From assembly GCA_900539915.1 (NCBI GenBank), contig UQDU01000004.1:1-64000 (forward strand): a stretch of DNA of 64,000 bases, in the 5' to 3' direction. The notes under the pieces are model-generated. The model saw only the letters and a program-made list of their open reading frames with translations. It was not told the DNA's origin and ran no database searches. This document shows positions 1 to 9,012 of this stretch, piece after piece. The translations under genes and the position numbers were made by a program. The stretch is from an uncultured Bacteroidales bacterium (GTDB lineage Bacteria > Bacteroidota > Bacteroidia > Bacteroidales > Muribaculaceae). The number at the start of each line of letters is the position of its first letter. Positions within the stretch are counted from its first letter, which is position 1.

Positions 1-56
1 GTCCGAGGAAAATAAAAAGCCAAATAGGGCTTGAAAGTTTTAGCGGACACCAATAA
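1..56. other. Non-coding left edge, possible insertion-sequence terminus
   Basis: All three plus frames carry stops here, yet a good protein tail begins immediately downstream. The segment starts with GTCCG and contains its inverse CGGAC near position 44-48, followed by ACC. Abrupt loss of reading frame beside an intact protein C-terminus is what the end of an inserted element would leave. The element itself would lie upstream of the window, so this is inference only. Confidence 0.3.
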
Positions 57-212
57 TATGGCGGAGAAGGCTGCATCATCATAGACGGTGTGTATGACCG
101 CGCCGATGTCTATGACATCAGCGGCAGCCGCACCTACCGCACCGATTCGCTCGCCCCAGGCATATACGTGGTGGTGGTCGACGGCCACACCAGCAAAGTC
201 GCAGTCAGATGA
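57..212 (+). pseudogene. Orphan C-terminal T9SS-type sorting domain (5' part missing)
   Basis: The frame read from 57 to the TGA at 210-212 gives about 51 residues. They contain VYDISGSRTYR, then LAPGIYVVVVDG, and end in TSKVAVR. This is the usual look of a type IX secretion C-terminal sorting domain: a VYDxxGR strand, then L.pGiYvv, then a K-V-x-V end. A secreted protein would normally have hundreds of residues before it, but an in-frame TAA at 54-56 cuts the frame and no other plus frame is open upstream. The parent protein has therefore lost its front, either by insertion or by rearrangement. The ORF beginning at the ATG at 88 is in another frame and is not this domain. What the parent protein did cannot be told. 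Confidence 0.55.
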
Positions 213-224
213 CACTCGGATTTA

Positions 225-1556
225 TTACTCTTCCGAATCCCTCCGCGTGATATGCGCTCCGAGGGCATTGAGGCGCGTGTCTATATCCTCATAGCCACGG
301 TCAATCTGCTCTATGCCGCCTATCACGGAGCGGCCGGGAGTAGACATGGCCGCAAGGAGCATCGCCATGCCGGCACGTATGTCAGGTGACTTGGTAAACG
401 CCGGGTGCAGATCCACCTTGTGGTCAAGTCCGATGACTACAGCACGGTGGGGATCACAGAGGATTATCTGCGCCCCCATCTCTATCAGATGGTCTACGAA
501 GAAAAGACGGCTCTCAAACATCTTCTGATGTATCAACACACTGCCGGAGCACTGTACGGCAGCCACAAGCATCACACTCAGCAGGTCAGGCGATATGCCG
601 GGCCACGGTGCGTCGGCGATGGTCAGCACCGAACCGTCAAGGGCTTTCTCTATGACGTAGCTCTCCTTGGCAGGGATAAACAAATCGTCGCCACGCTCCT
701 CCACGTCGATGCCGAGACGGCGGAATGCCTCGGGAATGATGCCGAGATTGCGTATCGACACGTCGCGGATAGTCAGGCTGCTACGTGTGATAGCCGCCAT
801 GGCTATGAAGCTGCCTATCTCTATCATGTCGGGGAGCACTGTATGGTCCGCCCCATGGAGCAGACGGCCTCCCGTACCGTGGACCGTGACCAGATTGCTC
901 CCTATACCGTCAATTTCCACCCCCATGGCCGTGAGCAGATGGCACAGCTGCTGCAAATAAGGCTCGCACGCTGCATTATATATAGTCGTGTCGCCCTGAG
1001 CCATCGTGGCGGCCATGATGATGTTGGCCGTGCCGGTCACACTCGCTTCGTCGAGAAGCATATAGCAGCCCTTGAGATGCTGTCCCTCGGGCATGTCAAG
1101 TTTATAGGCATGACGCGAATCGTCATAACCGAGCATCGCGCCGAGGTTGAGCATACCCTGGATATGTGTGTCGACCTTGCGGCGACCGATTTTGTCGCCT
1201 CCGGGTTTGGCAAACCAGGCACGGCCCAGACGGGTCAGCAACGGCCCCACCACAAGCACCGAACCACGCAGACGCGCACAGCGGCGAGTGAAATCCTCGC
1301 TCTCCAGATATGCCGCATCTATATTTTTAGCGGTGAAAGTATAGTGGCCTTTGGCATGGCGGACGACATCTACGCCCATAGCCTCGAGGAGGGCGATGAG
1401 ATTGACCACGTCGCTGATTTCAGGTATATTCTTTATGGTCACAGGGCAGTCCGACAGAAGTACCGCGCTGATGACCTGCAGAGCCTCGTTTTTCGCGCCC
1501 TGCGGAGTGATTTCGCCACTGAGGGTGTGGCCGCCTTCAATTATGAACTCGCTCAC
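225..1556 (-). CDS. murA: UDP-N-acetylglucosamine 1-carboxyvinyltransferase (MurA), Asp-type
   Basis: MurA transfers enolpyruvate from PEP to UDP-GlcNAc, the first committed step of peptidoglycan synthesis, in the cytoplasm. The 443-residue length is normal. The N-terminus has QGAKNEAL (Lys22-Asn23, substrate binding), and the inside-out alpha/beta repeats of the EPSP-synthase fold run to the end. In the mobile catalytic loop the sequence is PGGDKIGRRKVDTH, so the usual reactive Cys (Cys115 in E. coli) is Asp121. In other bacteria Cys-to-Asp at this site is known to prevent covalent fosfomycin inactivation while keeping activity. The start codon is GTG (1554-1556). It is last in a minus-strand run, 30 bp after murB, so the two are probably co-transcribed. 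Confidence 0.96.
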   Translation of the reverse strand: MSEFIIEGGHTLSGEITPQGAKNEALQVISAVLLSDCPVTIKNIPEISDVVNLIALLEAMGVDVVRHAKGHYTFTAKNIDAAYLESEDFTRRCARLRGSVLVVGPLLTRLGRAWFAKPGGDKIGRRKVDTHIQGMLNLGAMLGYDDSRHAYKLDMPEGQHLKGCYMLLDEASVTGTANIIMAATMAQGDTTIYNAACEPYLQQLCHLLTAMGVEIDGIGSNLVTVHGTGGRLLHGADHTVLPDMIEIGSFIAMAAITRSSLTIRDVSIRNLGIIPEAFRRLGIDVEERGDDLFIPAKESYVIEKALDGSVLTIADAPWPGISPDLLSVMLVAAVQCSGSVLIHQKMFESRLFFVDHLIEMGAQIILCDPHRAVVIGLDHKVDLHPAFTKSPDIRAGMAMLLAAMSTPGRSVIGGIEQIDRGYEDIDTRLNALGAHITRRDSEE

Positions 1557-1586
1557 AGTTGATATATATATTCGGTTATTATCTTA

Positions 1587-2624
1587 TCATATTTTGACCA
1601 CTTCACACTCCAGAATGACGCCGTAGACCTCATTGACACGGTCACGTATCATCTGCTCCAACGCTACGACATCGGCCGCAGTGGCATTGTAGCCGTCATT
1701 AACCAGCACGAGAGGCTGTCTGGGCCATAGTGACGCTCCGCCTACGCGCATGTCGCGGCATCCGGCATGGTCTATCAGCCACGCCGCCGACAGTTTCACC
1801 TGTCCGTCAGGCAAGCGGAACGCCGGAGCCTCGGGATTTGACGCGCTGAAAGCCTCTCCGACGGCGGCCTCCACTACAGGATTCTTGAAATAGCTGCCCA
1901 CACTGCCCACCACGCCTACATCAGGCAGCTTGGAGCGGCGCATGGCTATCACCGCATCGCGCATATGCTGCGGCGTCAGTGCATCAATGTCGCTGACAGC
2001 TTCGGCGAGAGCCTTGTAGCCGAGACGAGGAGCCGGCGAGGCCGAGAGGCAAACATCCACCGCGGTGACGATATAACGCGAAGCGTTGGCCTCCTCCTTG
2101 AACATAGAGTGACGGTAACCGTAGTCAAGGCGTGACGCCGGTATCGTCACCACACGCCCTGTGAGCTTGTCATAGGCATCAACAGCGATGACCACATCGG
2201 CCAGCTCGGCACCGTAGGCACCCACATTCTGCACCGCCGCACCGCCGATATGCCCGGGGATGAGCGACAGGTTTTCAAGTCCCCACAGCCCGAGGCGGCA
2301 TGTGATGGCCACAATGTCATCAAGCACCACACCGGCATCCACATGCAGCATCACCTGACGCAGAGAGGGAGAGAGCGCGGCATCCATGACAGGAGTAGCC
2401 TGGTAAGTGTTCATGGCCGGATGGAGCAGAGGTCTGTGGAGCGGAGAGGTCACAAACAGCATGTTGCTGCCTCCGCCCACCACCACGGCATCGTCAAGAA
2501 GCCCCTGCTCCTGCAGTCGTGACAGGTCAGCGGCACAGGTGAAGCTGACAAGACGGTCAGCCATTGCCGAGACCCCCATGGAGGTCATCGGGGCTATGTC
2601 GCGGTCAGATGCAATCGATACCAT
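1587..2624 (-). CDS. murB: UDP-N-acetylenolpyruvoylglucosamine reductase (MurB)
   Basis: MurB is an FAD- and NADPH-dependent cytoplasmic reductase that turns the MurA product into UDP-MurNAc. FAD-binding sequence is visible as LIPGHIGGAAVQNVGAYG, followed by YGYRHSMFK. The proton-donor Ser lies in GSVGSYFKNPV, and the C-terminal catalytic Glu is in VILECEV, as in type I MurB. The chosen ATG (2622-2624) puts 12 residues before the SMG segment that matches the family's NTFG, the usual spacing. An upstream in-frame ATG at 2654 has an AGGTGG-like ribosome site and would add ten residues, so it is possible. With either start the gene overlaps the 3' end of the cytidylate-kinase-like gene, implying coupled translation. 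Confidence 0.93.
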   Translation of the reverse strand: MVSIASDRDIAPMTSMGVSAMADRLVSFTCAADLSRLQEQGLLDDAVVVGGGSNMLFVTSPLHRPLLHPAMNTYQATPVMDAALSPSLRQVMLHVDAGVVLDDIVAITCRLGLWGLENLSLIPGHIGGAAVQNVGAYGAELADVVIAVDAYDKLTGRVVTIPASRLDYGYRHSMFKEEANASRYIVTAVDVCLSASPAPRLGYKALAEAVSDIDALTPQHMRDAVIAMRRSKLPDVGVVGSVGSYFKNPVVEAAVGEAFSASNPEAPAFRLPDGQVKLSAAWLIDHAGCRDMRVGGASLWPRQPLVLVNDGYNATAADVVALEQMIRDRVNEVYGVILECEVVKI

Positions 2625-3258
2625 AGCGTTGTTTGATGTAGAACAGCACGACATCAGCCACCTGCTCCATTGACATCAGCGATGTGTTGATGCAGAGGTC
2701 ATAGGTGGCAGCATTGCCCCAACGGCGGTCGGTGAAGAAATTATAGTATGCCGCACGTATTTTATTGGTGCGGGCAGCGAGAGCCTTAGCCTCCTGATGG
2801 GTCTTGACATCGCCTCGGGCCATGATGCGTCGGGCGCAATCCTCGTCAGACGCATGCAGGAACACGTTGACACACCGCGGATGGTCACGGAGTATGTAGT
2901 CGGATGTACGGCCCACAATCACACATGACTCCCTGCGCCCGAGCTCGCGGATGTAGTCACTCTGTATGGCATAGAGGTTGTCATCGCTGATGGCTGACGG
3001 CGTGGCATAGAAATTGACAGGCGAGTGGCCGAACGTGAACGACATCACACCCGACAGAAACGAGGGGGTGCGTTCATCCTTAGAGGCGAGATACTCGGGC
3101 GGCATGCCGGCCTGACGCGCCACGTCGATGAGCAGTTCCTTGTCATAATAGCCTATGCCGAGACGCGATGCCAGGAGACGTCCGAGCTCACGGCCTCCGC
3201 ACCCCATCTGCCGTCCGATGGTGATAATCAGAGGAGTATCGTCATGTGATGATTGCAT
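2605..3258 (-). CDS. Cytidylate kinase-like family protein
   Basis: This 217-residue protein belongs to the cytidylate-kinase-like P-loop family common in Bacteroidetes. Near the N-terminus ITIGRQMGCGGRELG (about residues 13-26) is the phosphate-binding loop. It is followed by LGIGYYDKELL, the segment typical of this family, and CVIVGRTSDYIL in the middle. The family resembles CMP kinase, but its substrate is not established and it should not be taken as the housekeeping Cmk. It sits 16 bp after the SemiSWEET gene, and its 3' end overlaps murB, so it is translated from the same messenger. The co-location with cell-wall nucleotide-sugar genes suggests nucleotide metabolism, but nothing more specific can be claimed. 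Confidence 0.82.
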   Translation of the reverse strand: MQSSHDDTPLIITIGRQMGCGGRELGRLLASRLGIGYYDKELLIDVARQAGMPPEYLASKDERTPSFLSGVMSFTFGHSPVNFYATPSAISDDNLYAIQSDYIRELGRRESCVIVGRTSDYILRDHPRCVNVFLHASDEDCARRIMARGDVKTHQEAKALAARTNKIRAAYYNFFTDRRWGNAATYDLCINTSLMSMEQVADVVLFYIKQRYGIDCI

Positions 3259-3274
3259 GATGCTGTGTGTCTAA

Positions 3275-3556
3275 TTATTTTTTCTTCTTGAAATAATCGT
3301 TGTGTATCTTGATGCCAAACACTATGATGCTTGACACCGTGGTGATGGTGTTGGTCACCACAAGAGGTATGTTGCCGAGCATGAGTCCCTGGATTACGAA
3401 GAAGACGCTGCCGGCTCCGAGGAGGAGAAAGGTGGGGAGAGCGATACCGTCGGTCTGTCGGGTGCGTATGGTGTACCAGGCCTGAGGAAGATAGCCGAGT
3501 ACCATACATATGGCTGCCGTGTAGCCGACGATGTTGACAATAAGTTCGTGAGTCAT
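3275..3556 (-). CDS. SemiSWEET / PQ-loop family small membrane transporter
   Basis: The protein has 93 residues with three predicted transmembrane helices (about residues 7-25, 39-58 and 63-83) and the PQ motif in GYLPQAWYTIRT (Pro24-Gln25). This is the exact size and layout of bacterial SemiSWEETs, which dimerise to form a sugar pathway across the inner membrane by alternating access. A short lysine tail (FKKKK) would stay in the cytoplasm. The ATG at 3554-3556 gives full-length helix 1. It lies between lpxB and the cytidylate-kinase-like gene in the minus-strand envelope run. The sugar transported cannot be read from sequence. Confidence 0.88.
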   Translation of the reverse strand: MTHELIVNIVGYTAAICMVLGYLPQAWYTIRTRQTDGIALPTFLLLGAGSVFFVIQGLMLGNIPLVVTNTITTVSSIIVFGIKIHNDYFKKKK

Positions 3557-3626
3557 GATATAAAAGAAATAGATTTAAGGTTATGAGGAAACACAAAAAT
3601 AGCAAATAAATTGCAAAAGCGCAATA

Positions 3627-4742
3627 TCAGCATCGCGGAGCTATCCGCGAAAAGATGGCACGTGCCGTGGTCAGCGCCGGAGTGGCATTGCCCAGACGTG
3701 TGCGCATCAGCGCATAGTTGCGCTCCATCAGGTCACGCCCATGGGTGCCGGGGAGCAATTCGGACAATTCTGCCGCCACCCTGTCAGGAGTGCAGCAGTG
3801 AAGCAGCATCTCAGGTATGATTTCCTCGTCCATGATGAGATTGGGGAGGGTCACATAGGATATGCTGAGCAGACGGCGCATTATTTCATAGGATATGCGC
3901 GACCCGTTGGCGCGGTAACATGCCACTTGCGGAGTGCCCACTAAGGCGCATTCGAGAGTAGCGGTGCCGGAGGTCACAAGAGCCACACTGGCCGATGACA
4001 TCAGTTCAAGCGACGAATCGTAGTAGACCGGGATGTCGGGTGTCAGCGACTCGTAGAAATCAAGCGGAATACCCGGTGCGCCGGCAATCACCGGCGTGAG
4101 CGACCCGGCAAACATGGCTGCCACTTGGGCCATGACGGGGAGATTGTTACGTATCTCGCCCATGCGGCTGCCGGGGACGAGAGCCAGCAACGGCATGTCG
4201 GACACTATGGGGACCAGATAGCCCAGTGCGGCATCGACTTCCTCGACTGAGGGATTTCCCACATAGGTCACCTTCATGCCGTGTTTCTCATAGAAAGCCT
4301 GCTCGAACGGCAGGATGCAGAAAACCTCCGTGCAGTAACGGCGTATGCTCTTGACGCGCCACTCCTTCCATGCCCACACTTTGGGCGGGATGTAGTAGAA
4401 CACCGGTATCCCCAAGCGATGGGCCTCTCGGGCTATCTTGAGGTTGAAACTCGGATAGTCTATCAGGATTACCGCATCGGGGCGCATGGTATGCGAACGC
4501 ACGGCATCTATGGCGACACGCAGATTGGCACGTATGTCAGGCAGATGTCGCAGCACCTCGCTGAACCCCATATAGGCCATGTCGCGGATATGCACGAGCG
4601 GTGTGGTGCGGGCAGCCGCAGCCATGCGGTCGCCGCCGAGAAATGAGAAGCACGCGCCCTCATCGACACTGCGGAGAGCATCGATGAGGGCTGCGGCATG
4701 AAGATCGCCGGAGGCTTCTCCGGCCGATATGAAGTAACGCAT
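3627..4742 (-). CDS. lpxB: Lipid-A-disaccharide synthase (LpxB)
   Basis: LpxB joins UDP-2,3-diacylglucosamine to lipid X to give the lipid A disaccharide at the inner-membrane surface. The 371-residue protein starts with RYFISAGEASGDLHAAALI, the family hallmark. It continues with VILIDYPSFNLKIA, YYIPPKVWAWKEWR and LALVPGSRMGEI, then the C-terminal donor-binding region with VTSGTATLECAL and the PQVACYR segment. Its ATG overlaps the glgB stop by one base (TGATG), so translation is probably coupled to glgB. Linking a branching enzyme to lipid A synthesis is unusual functionally but reads as a single minus-strand transcription unit. Confidence 0.96.
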   Translation of the reverse strand: MRYFISAGEASGDLHAAALIDALRSVDEGACFSFLGGDRMAAAARTTPLVHIRDMAYMGFSEVLRHLPDIRANLRVAIDAVRSHTMRPDAVILIDYPSFNLKIAREAHRLGIPVFYYIPPKVWAWKEWRVKSIRRYCTEVFCILPFEQAFYEKHGMKVTYVGNPSVEEVDAALGYLVPIVSDMPLLALVPGSRMGEIRNNLPVMAQVAAMFAGSLTPVIAGAPGIPLDFYESLTPDIPVYYDSSLELMSSASVALVTSGTATLECALVGTPQVACYRANGSRISYEIMRRLLSISYVTLPNLIMDEEIIPEMLLHCCTPDRVAAELSELLPGTHGRDLMERNYALMRTRLGNATPALTTARAIFSRIAPRC

Positions 4743-6763
4743 CAGTGTGACGAAGGTTTGCGTCGACGGAGCACCATGGCCGTGCGCGAGGGCAGGTAGA
4801 GCTTAAGCCACTCTATGCCGTGGGGCGAGTAGAGGGGGTCAAACTGTGTGATATGGCTTACGCTCTCGTCGATATTGTCGTAGCCGCCGAAACGGGGATT
4901 GTCGCTCGAGAGCACCACATCATATTCGCCCGAGGGTGCCAGGATGCCGTAGTCGGTAAACGAATTGAACGGACTGAAATTGAACACGAACACCAGGTCG
5001 CCGCGCTTGAACGCCAGCACCTGGTCATCGTCCTTTTCCCAGAGCTTCTCGATGGGGAGAGCCTGGAAGTTGTAGACGTTGCCGATGAGCGAAATCATCG
5101 CATTGTCAAAATTGTTGAGGAACTGGTACTTGAGGTCGGTGCGGTCCACGAGGTCCCACTGACGACGGGCATACTTGTAGCTCCAGCCGTTGCCCTCGCG
5201 AGGGAAGTCAATCCACTCGGGATGCCCGAACTCGTTGCCCATGAAGTTTAGGTAGCCTCCGTTGATGGTGGCGCAGGTAACGAGACGCATCATCTTGTGC
5301 AGTGCCATGCCTCGGGCCACGGTCATATTGTCATCGCCCACCATCATGTGCCAGTACATCTGGTCATCGATAAGCCAGAATATAGTGGTCTTGTCGCCCA
5401 CGAGGGCCTGGTCGTGGCTCTCGACGTAGCTGATGGTCTTCTCGTCAGCGCGGCGGTTGGTAAGCTCCCAGAATATGCTTGTGGGATGCCAGTCCTCGTC
5501 CTTGCGCTCCTTCAGGGTCTTGATCCAGTAGTCGGGGATACCCATGGCCATGCGGTAGTCGAAGCCTATGCCTCCGTCCTTGACAGGTATGGCGAGACCG
5601 GGCATGCCGCTCATCTCCTCGGCTATGGTGATGGCACGGGGATTGACCTCGTGGATGAGTTTGTTGGCGAGAGTCAGATATGTGATGGCATTGGTGTCCT
5701 GACCGCCGTTATAGTAGTCGGTGTAGCTTCCGAATGCCTGACCGAGACCATGGTTGTAGTAAAGCATGGATGTCACGCCGTCGAAACGGAAACCGTCGAA
5801 ACGGTACTCCTCAAGCCAGTATTTGCAGTTGGAGAGGAGGAAGTGGAGCACCTCGTTTTTGCCGTAGTCGAAGCAGAGCGAGTCCCACGCCGGGTGTTCG
5901 CGGCGGTGGTCACCATAGAAATACTGGTTGTAGCTGCCGTCCAGACGGCCGAGACCTTCGTTCTCGTTCTTCACGGCATGGCTGTGCACGATGTCCATGA
6001 TGACGGATATGCCGAGCTCGTGTGCCTTGTCAATCAGGCTCTTGAGCTCTTCCGGCGTGCCGAAACGCGATGATGCGGCATAGAAGTTGCTGACATGGTA
6101 GCCAAACGAGCCATAATAGGGATGCTCCTGTATCGCCATGATCTGTATGGCATTGTAGCCGTCTTTGGCTATACGGGGAAGTACCAGGTCGCGGAACTCG
6201 GCATAGGTGCCGACGCCCTCGGTCTGCTGCGCCATGCCTATGTGGCACTCATATATGAGGAGAGGGCGCGTGTCAGGGACAAACTTTTTGACTTTCCACT
6301 TGTAAGCCTTTTCAGGCTCCCATACCTGGGCTGAGAACACATGTGTCACATCATCCTGCACCACACGGGTGGCATAGGCCGGAATGCGTTCGCCCTCGCC
6401 GCCGTCCCAGCGTACTATCATCTTGTAGAGGTCGCCGTGGTGTATGGCATCAGCAGGGAGCTTGAGTTCCCACACGCCGTTGTCAAGGCGTTTGAGACGG
6501 TATTTGAGGTATTCTTTCCAGCGAGAGAAATCGCCGATAAGTGTAATCTCTGTGGCATTGGGGGCCCATTCGCGGAACACCCAGCCGCCCTTTTCGGTGC
6601 GGTGGAGTCCGAAATAGTTGTATGCGTTGGCAAACTGGTCGAGCGACTTGCAGGTGGAGGTCAGTTCACGCTCCTTGTTGACCGAATCGTTGTGTCGTCC
6701 CTCTATAGCGTCAGAGAACGGCTCGAGCCAGGGGTCATTCTTGATGATGTTAAGCTGTTTCAT
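4742..6763 (-). CDS. glgB: 1,4-alpha-glucan branching enzyme (GH13)
   Basis: The enzyme introduces alpha-1,6 branches into glycogen. In its 673 residues, an N-terminal CBM48-type domain (WVFREWAPNATEITLIGDFS, about 61-80) precedes a GH13 barrel. The barrel carries the nucleophile Asp328 in GFRFDGVTSM, the acid/base Glu382 in ITIAEEMSGMP and the stabilising Asp451 in YVESHDQAL. GFRFDGVTSM and IAEEMSGMP resemble the eukaryote-like GH13_8 type frequent in Bacteroidetes. It is the first gene of the glgB-lpxB-SemiSWEET-murB-murA run. A promoter of the Bacteroidetes type lies at 6914-6945, giving a leader of about 140 nt that is C-rich on the messenger. Confidence 0.96.
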   Translation of the reverse strand: MKQLNIIKNDPWLEPFSDAIEGRHNDSVNKERELTSTCKSLDQFANAYNYFGLHRTEKGGWVFREWAPNATEITLIGDFSRWKEYLKYRLKRLDNGVWELKLPADAIHHGDLYKMIVRWDGGEGERIPAYATRVVQDDVTHVFSAQVWEPEKAYKWKVKKFVPDTRPLLIYECHIGMAQQTEGVGTYAEFRDLVLPRIAKDGYNAIQIMAIQEHPYYGSFGYHVSNFYAASSRFGTPEELKSLIDKAHELGISVIMDIVHSHAVKNENEGLGRLDGSYNQYFYGDHRREHPAWDSLCFDYGKNEVLHFLLSNCKYWLEEYRFDGFRFDGVTSMLYYNHGLGQAFGSYTDYYNGGQDTNAITYLTLANKLIHEVNPRAITIAEEMSGMPGLAIPVKDGGIGFDYRMAMGIPDYWIKTLKERKDEDWHPTSIFWELTNRRADEKTISYVESHDQALVGDKTTIFWLIDDQMYWHMMVGDDNMTVARGMALHKMMRLVTCATINGGYLNFMGNEFGHPEWIDFPREGNGWSYKYARRQWDLVDRTDLKYQFLNNFDNAMISLIGNVYNFQALPIEKLWEKDDDQVLAFKRGDLVFVFNFSPFNSFTDYGILAPSGEYDVVLSSDNPRFGGYDNIDESVSHITQFDPLYSPHGIEWLKLYLPSRTAMVLRRRKPSSH

Positions 6764-6913
6764 TTATTAGTCAGAGTGGATTTGTTTTGGGGGGTTGATG
6801 TTATGGGGGGATGGAGGTTGTCTTTTCGTATGGTATGGTTTAAGGCGAGGGTTGATATTGGTGTGTATATGATTAACGGTGTTGTCATAGGCACGCATTT
6901 GCGCATGTCTCAG

Positions 6914-6945
6914 CAAAGATAATGAAACATGATGTGCATCGCAAT
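6914..6945 (-). promoter_or_regulatory. Bacteroidetes-type promoter of the glgB run
   Basis: Read on the minus strand there is an exact -7 box TATCTTTG (6921-6914), with ATTG (6945-6942) 20 bp upstream. This matches the primary-sigma consensus of Bacteroidetes (TTTG/TTG, about 20 bp, TAnnTTTG). It would start transcription near 6907, roughly 143 nt before the glgB ATG. Confidence 0.65.
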
Positions 6946-7078
6946 GTTTTTACCGTTTTTTTCAAAAAAACTTCGCTAAGCCGAAGGAATGTAAAGCCAT
7001 AAGCTGTGCAAGATATACAAAAGCTGACAGGATTAAAGCATTTTAGGGTGTTAAATGGGGCGGTTGGGTGACAGATTA

Positions 7079-7110
7079 TTTGGGGATGAGCAAGAAAATC
7101 GGTAATTTTG
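7079..7110 (+). promoter_or_regulatory. Bacteroidetes-type promoter of the ilv operon
   Basis: TTTG at 7079-7082 is followed after exactly 20 bp by TAATTTTG at 7103-7110, a full match to the Bacteroidetes primary-sigma consensus. Transcription would begin near 7115-7117, leaving a leader of about 37 nt before the ilvD ATG at 7153. That is too short for a classical attenuator. Confidence 0.7.
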
Positions 7111-7152
7111 CCACAATTTCCAGTAACTTTCTACAAATTTCTAAGGATTATT

Positions 7153-8982
7153 ATGGTCAACCAACTCAGGAGTCACACAAGCACCCACGGACGCCGCATG
7201 GCCGGAGCCCGCGCACTCTGGCGTGCCAATGGCATGAAGGAGGAACAGATAGGCAAACCGATTATCGCCATCGTCAATTCGTTCACACAATTTGTCCCCG
7301 GACACACCCATCTCCACGAGATTGGCCAGGAAGTCAAGAAAGAGATAGAGAAACTCGGCTGCTACGCTGCGGAGTTTAACACGATAGCCATCGACGACGG
7401 CATAGCGATGGGCCACGACGGCATGCTCTACTCGCTGCCCTCGCGTGACCTGATAGCCGACTCGGTGGAATACATGGTCAACGCACACAAGGCCGATGCC
7501 ATGGTGTGCATCAGCAACTGCGACAAGATTACCCCCGGCATGCTGATGGCTGCGATGCGCCTCAACATCCCGGCGATATTCGTCTCGGGCGGCCCGATGG
7601 AAGCCGGCGATGTGGACGGCCGCAAGGTCGACCTCATCGACATAATGATAGAGAGCGCGGATGAGACCGTAGGCGAGAAGGTCGTGGAAAGACTCGAGAA
7701 GGACGGCTGCCCCACGTGCGGCTCCTGCTCGGGCATGTTCACAGCCAACTCCATGAACTCCCTCAACGAGGCCATAGGCCTGGCTCTCCCCGGCAACGGC
7801 ACCATCGTAGCCACCCACATCAACCGCAAGGAGCTGTTTAAGAAAGCCGCCAGACAGATTGTAGACAACGCCTACGCATATTATGAGCGCGGCGACGAGA
7901 GCGTGCTGCCCCGCAACATAGCCACACGTCAGGCCATGCTCAACGCCATGACCCTCGACATAGCGATGGGCGGCAGCACAAACACCGTGCTCCACCTGCT
8001 TGCCGTGGCCAACGAGGCCGGTGCCGACTTCACCATGGCCGACATAGACATGCTCTCGCGCAGAACCCCGGTGCTGAGCAAGGTGGCCCCCAACTCCCAC
8101 TACCATATAGAGGATGTCAACCGCGCCGGCGGCATCCTGTCGATAATGAAGATACTCGCCGACAACGGCCTGGTTGACACCGCCGTCAACCGCGTGGACG
8201 GCATGACCCTCCAGCAAGCCATAGACCGATATGCCATCGGCGGCAAGGATTACTCCGACGAAGCCGACGAACTGTGGCGCAGCGCTCCCGGACGCAAGCA
8301 CACCACCGAGATGGGAAGCCAGAGCTCATACTACAGCGAGCTTGACACCGACCGTGCCAATGGCTGCATCCGCGACATGGAGCATGCCTACGTCAAGGAC
8401 GGCGGCCTGGCAGTGCTCAAAGGCAACATCGCCCTCGACGGCTGCGTGGTCAAGACCGCCGGCGTGGACGAGAGCATCTTCAAGTTCTCGGGTCCGGCCA
8501 AGGTGTTCCACAGCCAGGACGAGGCCGTCGATGGCATACTCCGTGACAAGGTCAAGAGCGGCGACGTGGTAGTCATCACCTACGAGGGTCCCAAGGGCGG
8601 CCCCGGCATGCAGGAGATGCTCTACCCCACCAGCTACATCAAGAGCAAGCACCTCGGCAAAGAGTGCGCCCTGATTACCGACGGACGTTTCTCCGGAGGC
8701 ACATCAGGCCTTTCAATAGGCCACATCTCGCCCGAGGCGGCTGCCGGAGGCAATATCGCACTCGTGCGTGACGGCGACATAATAGACATCGACATACCCG
8801 GCCGCAGCATCTCCGTGCGCATCACCGACGAGGAACTCGCCGCACGACGCGCCGAGGAGGAAGCCCACGGCAAAGAAGCCTTCACGCCCCGTGGCCGTGA
8901 CCGTCAGGTGAGCCGCGCCCTGAGGGCATACGCATCGCAGGTGACATCGGCCGACAAGGGCGGTGTGCGCAGCATAGACTAA
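7153..8982 (+). CDS. ilvD: Dihydroxy-acid dehydratase (IlvD)
   Basis: IlvD dehydrates 2,3-dihydroxy-isovalerate and -methylvalerate in valine and isoleucine synthesis, using an Fe-S cluster. The chosen ATG gives 609 residues beginning [20 protein letters not shown], aligning with the family's SxTTTHGRxMAGAR start. An AAGGA ribosome site lies at 7143-7147. An upstream in-frame ATG at 7108 overlaps the promoter and is rejected. Cluster cysteines are Cys123 ([10 protein letters not shown]) and Cys192 ([14 protein letters not shown]). The SFTQFVPGH segment is of the E. coli type. The C-terminal domain has [17 protein letters not shown]. It is first in the ilvD-ilvB-ilvN-thioesterase-ilvC operon. 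Confidence 0.97.
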   Translation: MVNQLRSHTSTHGRRMAGARALWRANGMKEEQIGKPIIAIVNSFTQFVPGHTHLHEIGQEVKKEIEKLGCYAAEFNTIAIDDGIAMGHDGMLYSLPSRDLIADSVEYMVNAHKADAMVCISNCDKITPGMLMAAMRLNIPAIFVSGGPMEAGDVDGRKVDLIDIMIESADETVGEKVVERLEKDGCPTCGSCSGMFTANSMNSLNEAIGLALPGNGTIVATHINRKELFKKAARQIVDNAYAYYERGDESVLPRNIATRQAMLNAMTLDIAMGGSTNTVLHLLAVANEAGADFTMADIDMLSRRTPVLSKVAPNSHYHIEDVNRAGGILSIMKILADNGLVDTAVNRVDGMTLQQAIDRYAIGGKDYSDEADELWRSAPGRKHTTEMGSQSSYYSELDTDRANGCIRDMEHAYVKDGGLAVLKGNIALDGCVVKTAGVDESIFKFSGPAKVFHSQDEAVDGILRDKVKSGDVVVITYEGPKGGPGMQEMLYPTSYIKSKHLGKECALITDGRFSGGTSGLSIGHISPEAAAGGNIALVRDGDIIDIDIPGRSISVRITDEELAARRAEEEAHGKEAFTPRGRDRQVSRALRAYASQVTSADKGGVRSID

Positions 8983-9012
8983 ACAGGATAACAATCACAC
9001 ATCATATCAATT

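Larger units (their letters stand above)
6764..7152. other. Divergent glgB / ilvD intergenic region
   Basis: These 389 bp separate two divergent operons. They contain the minus promoter at 6914-6945 and the plus promoter at 7079-7110. A small stem CTTCG/CGAAG (6971-6986), followed on the minus strand by seven Ts, could insulate glgB from antisense transcription. The part next to glgB has several G runs. No convincing open reading frame is present. Confidence 0.5.

Noticed and set aside
405..1562. Long plus-strand open frame opposite murA
   Set aside because: It is antisense to a full-length MurA with all family motifs. Its translation has no recognisable domain and reflects codon bias on the other strand.
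5297..6073. Plus-strand frame opposite glgB
   Set aside because: Mirror of the GH13 domain; no start site, no domain.
7108..7152. Upstream ATG for ilvD at 7108
   Set aside because: It overlaps the -7 box of the best promoter, and the added residues do not match the IlvD family; the ATG at 7153 has an AAGGA site.
7141..8301. 386-codon minus-strand frame opposite ilvD
   Set aside because: Antisense to IlvD. The translation is His/Gly/Val-rich without motifs, which is typical of mirror frames in GC-rich coding DNA.
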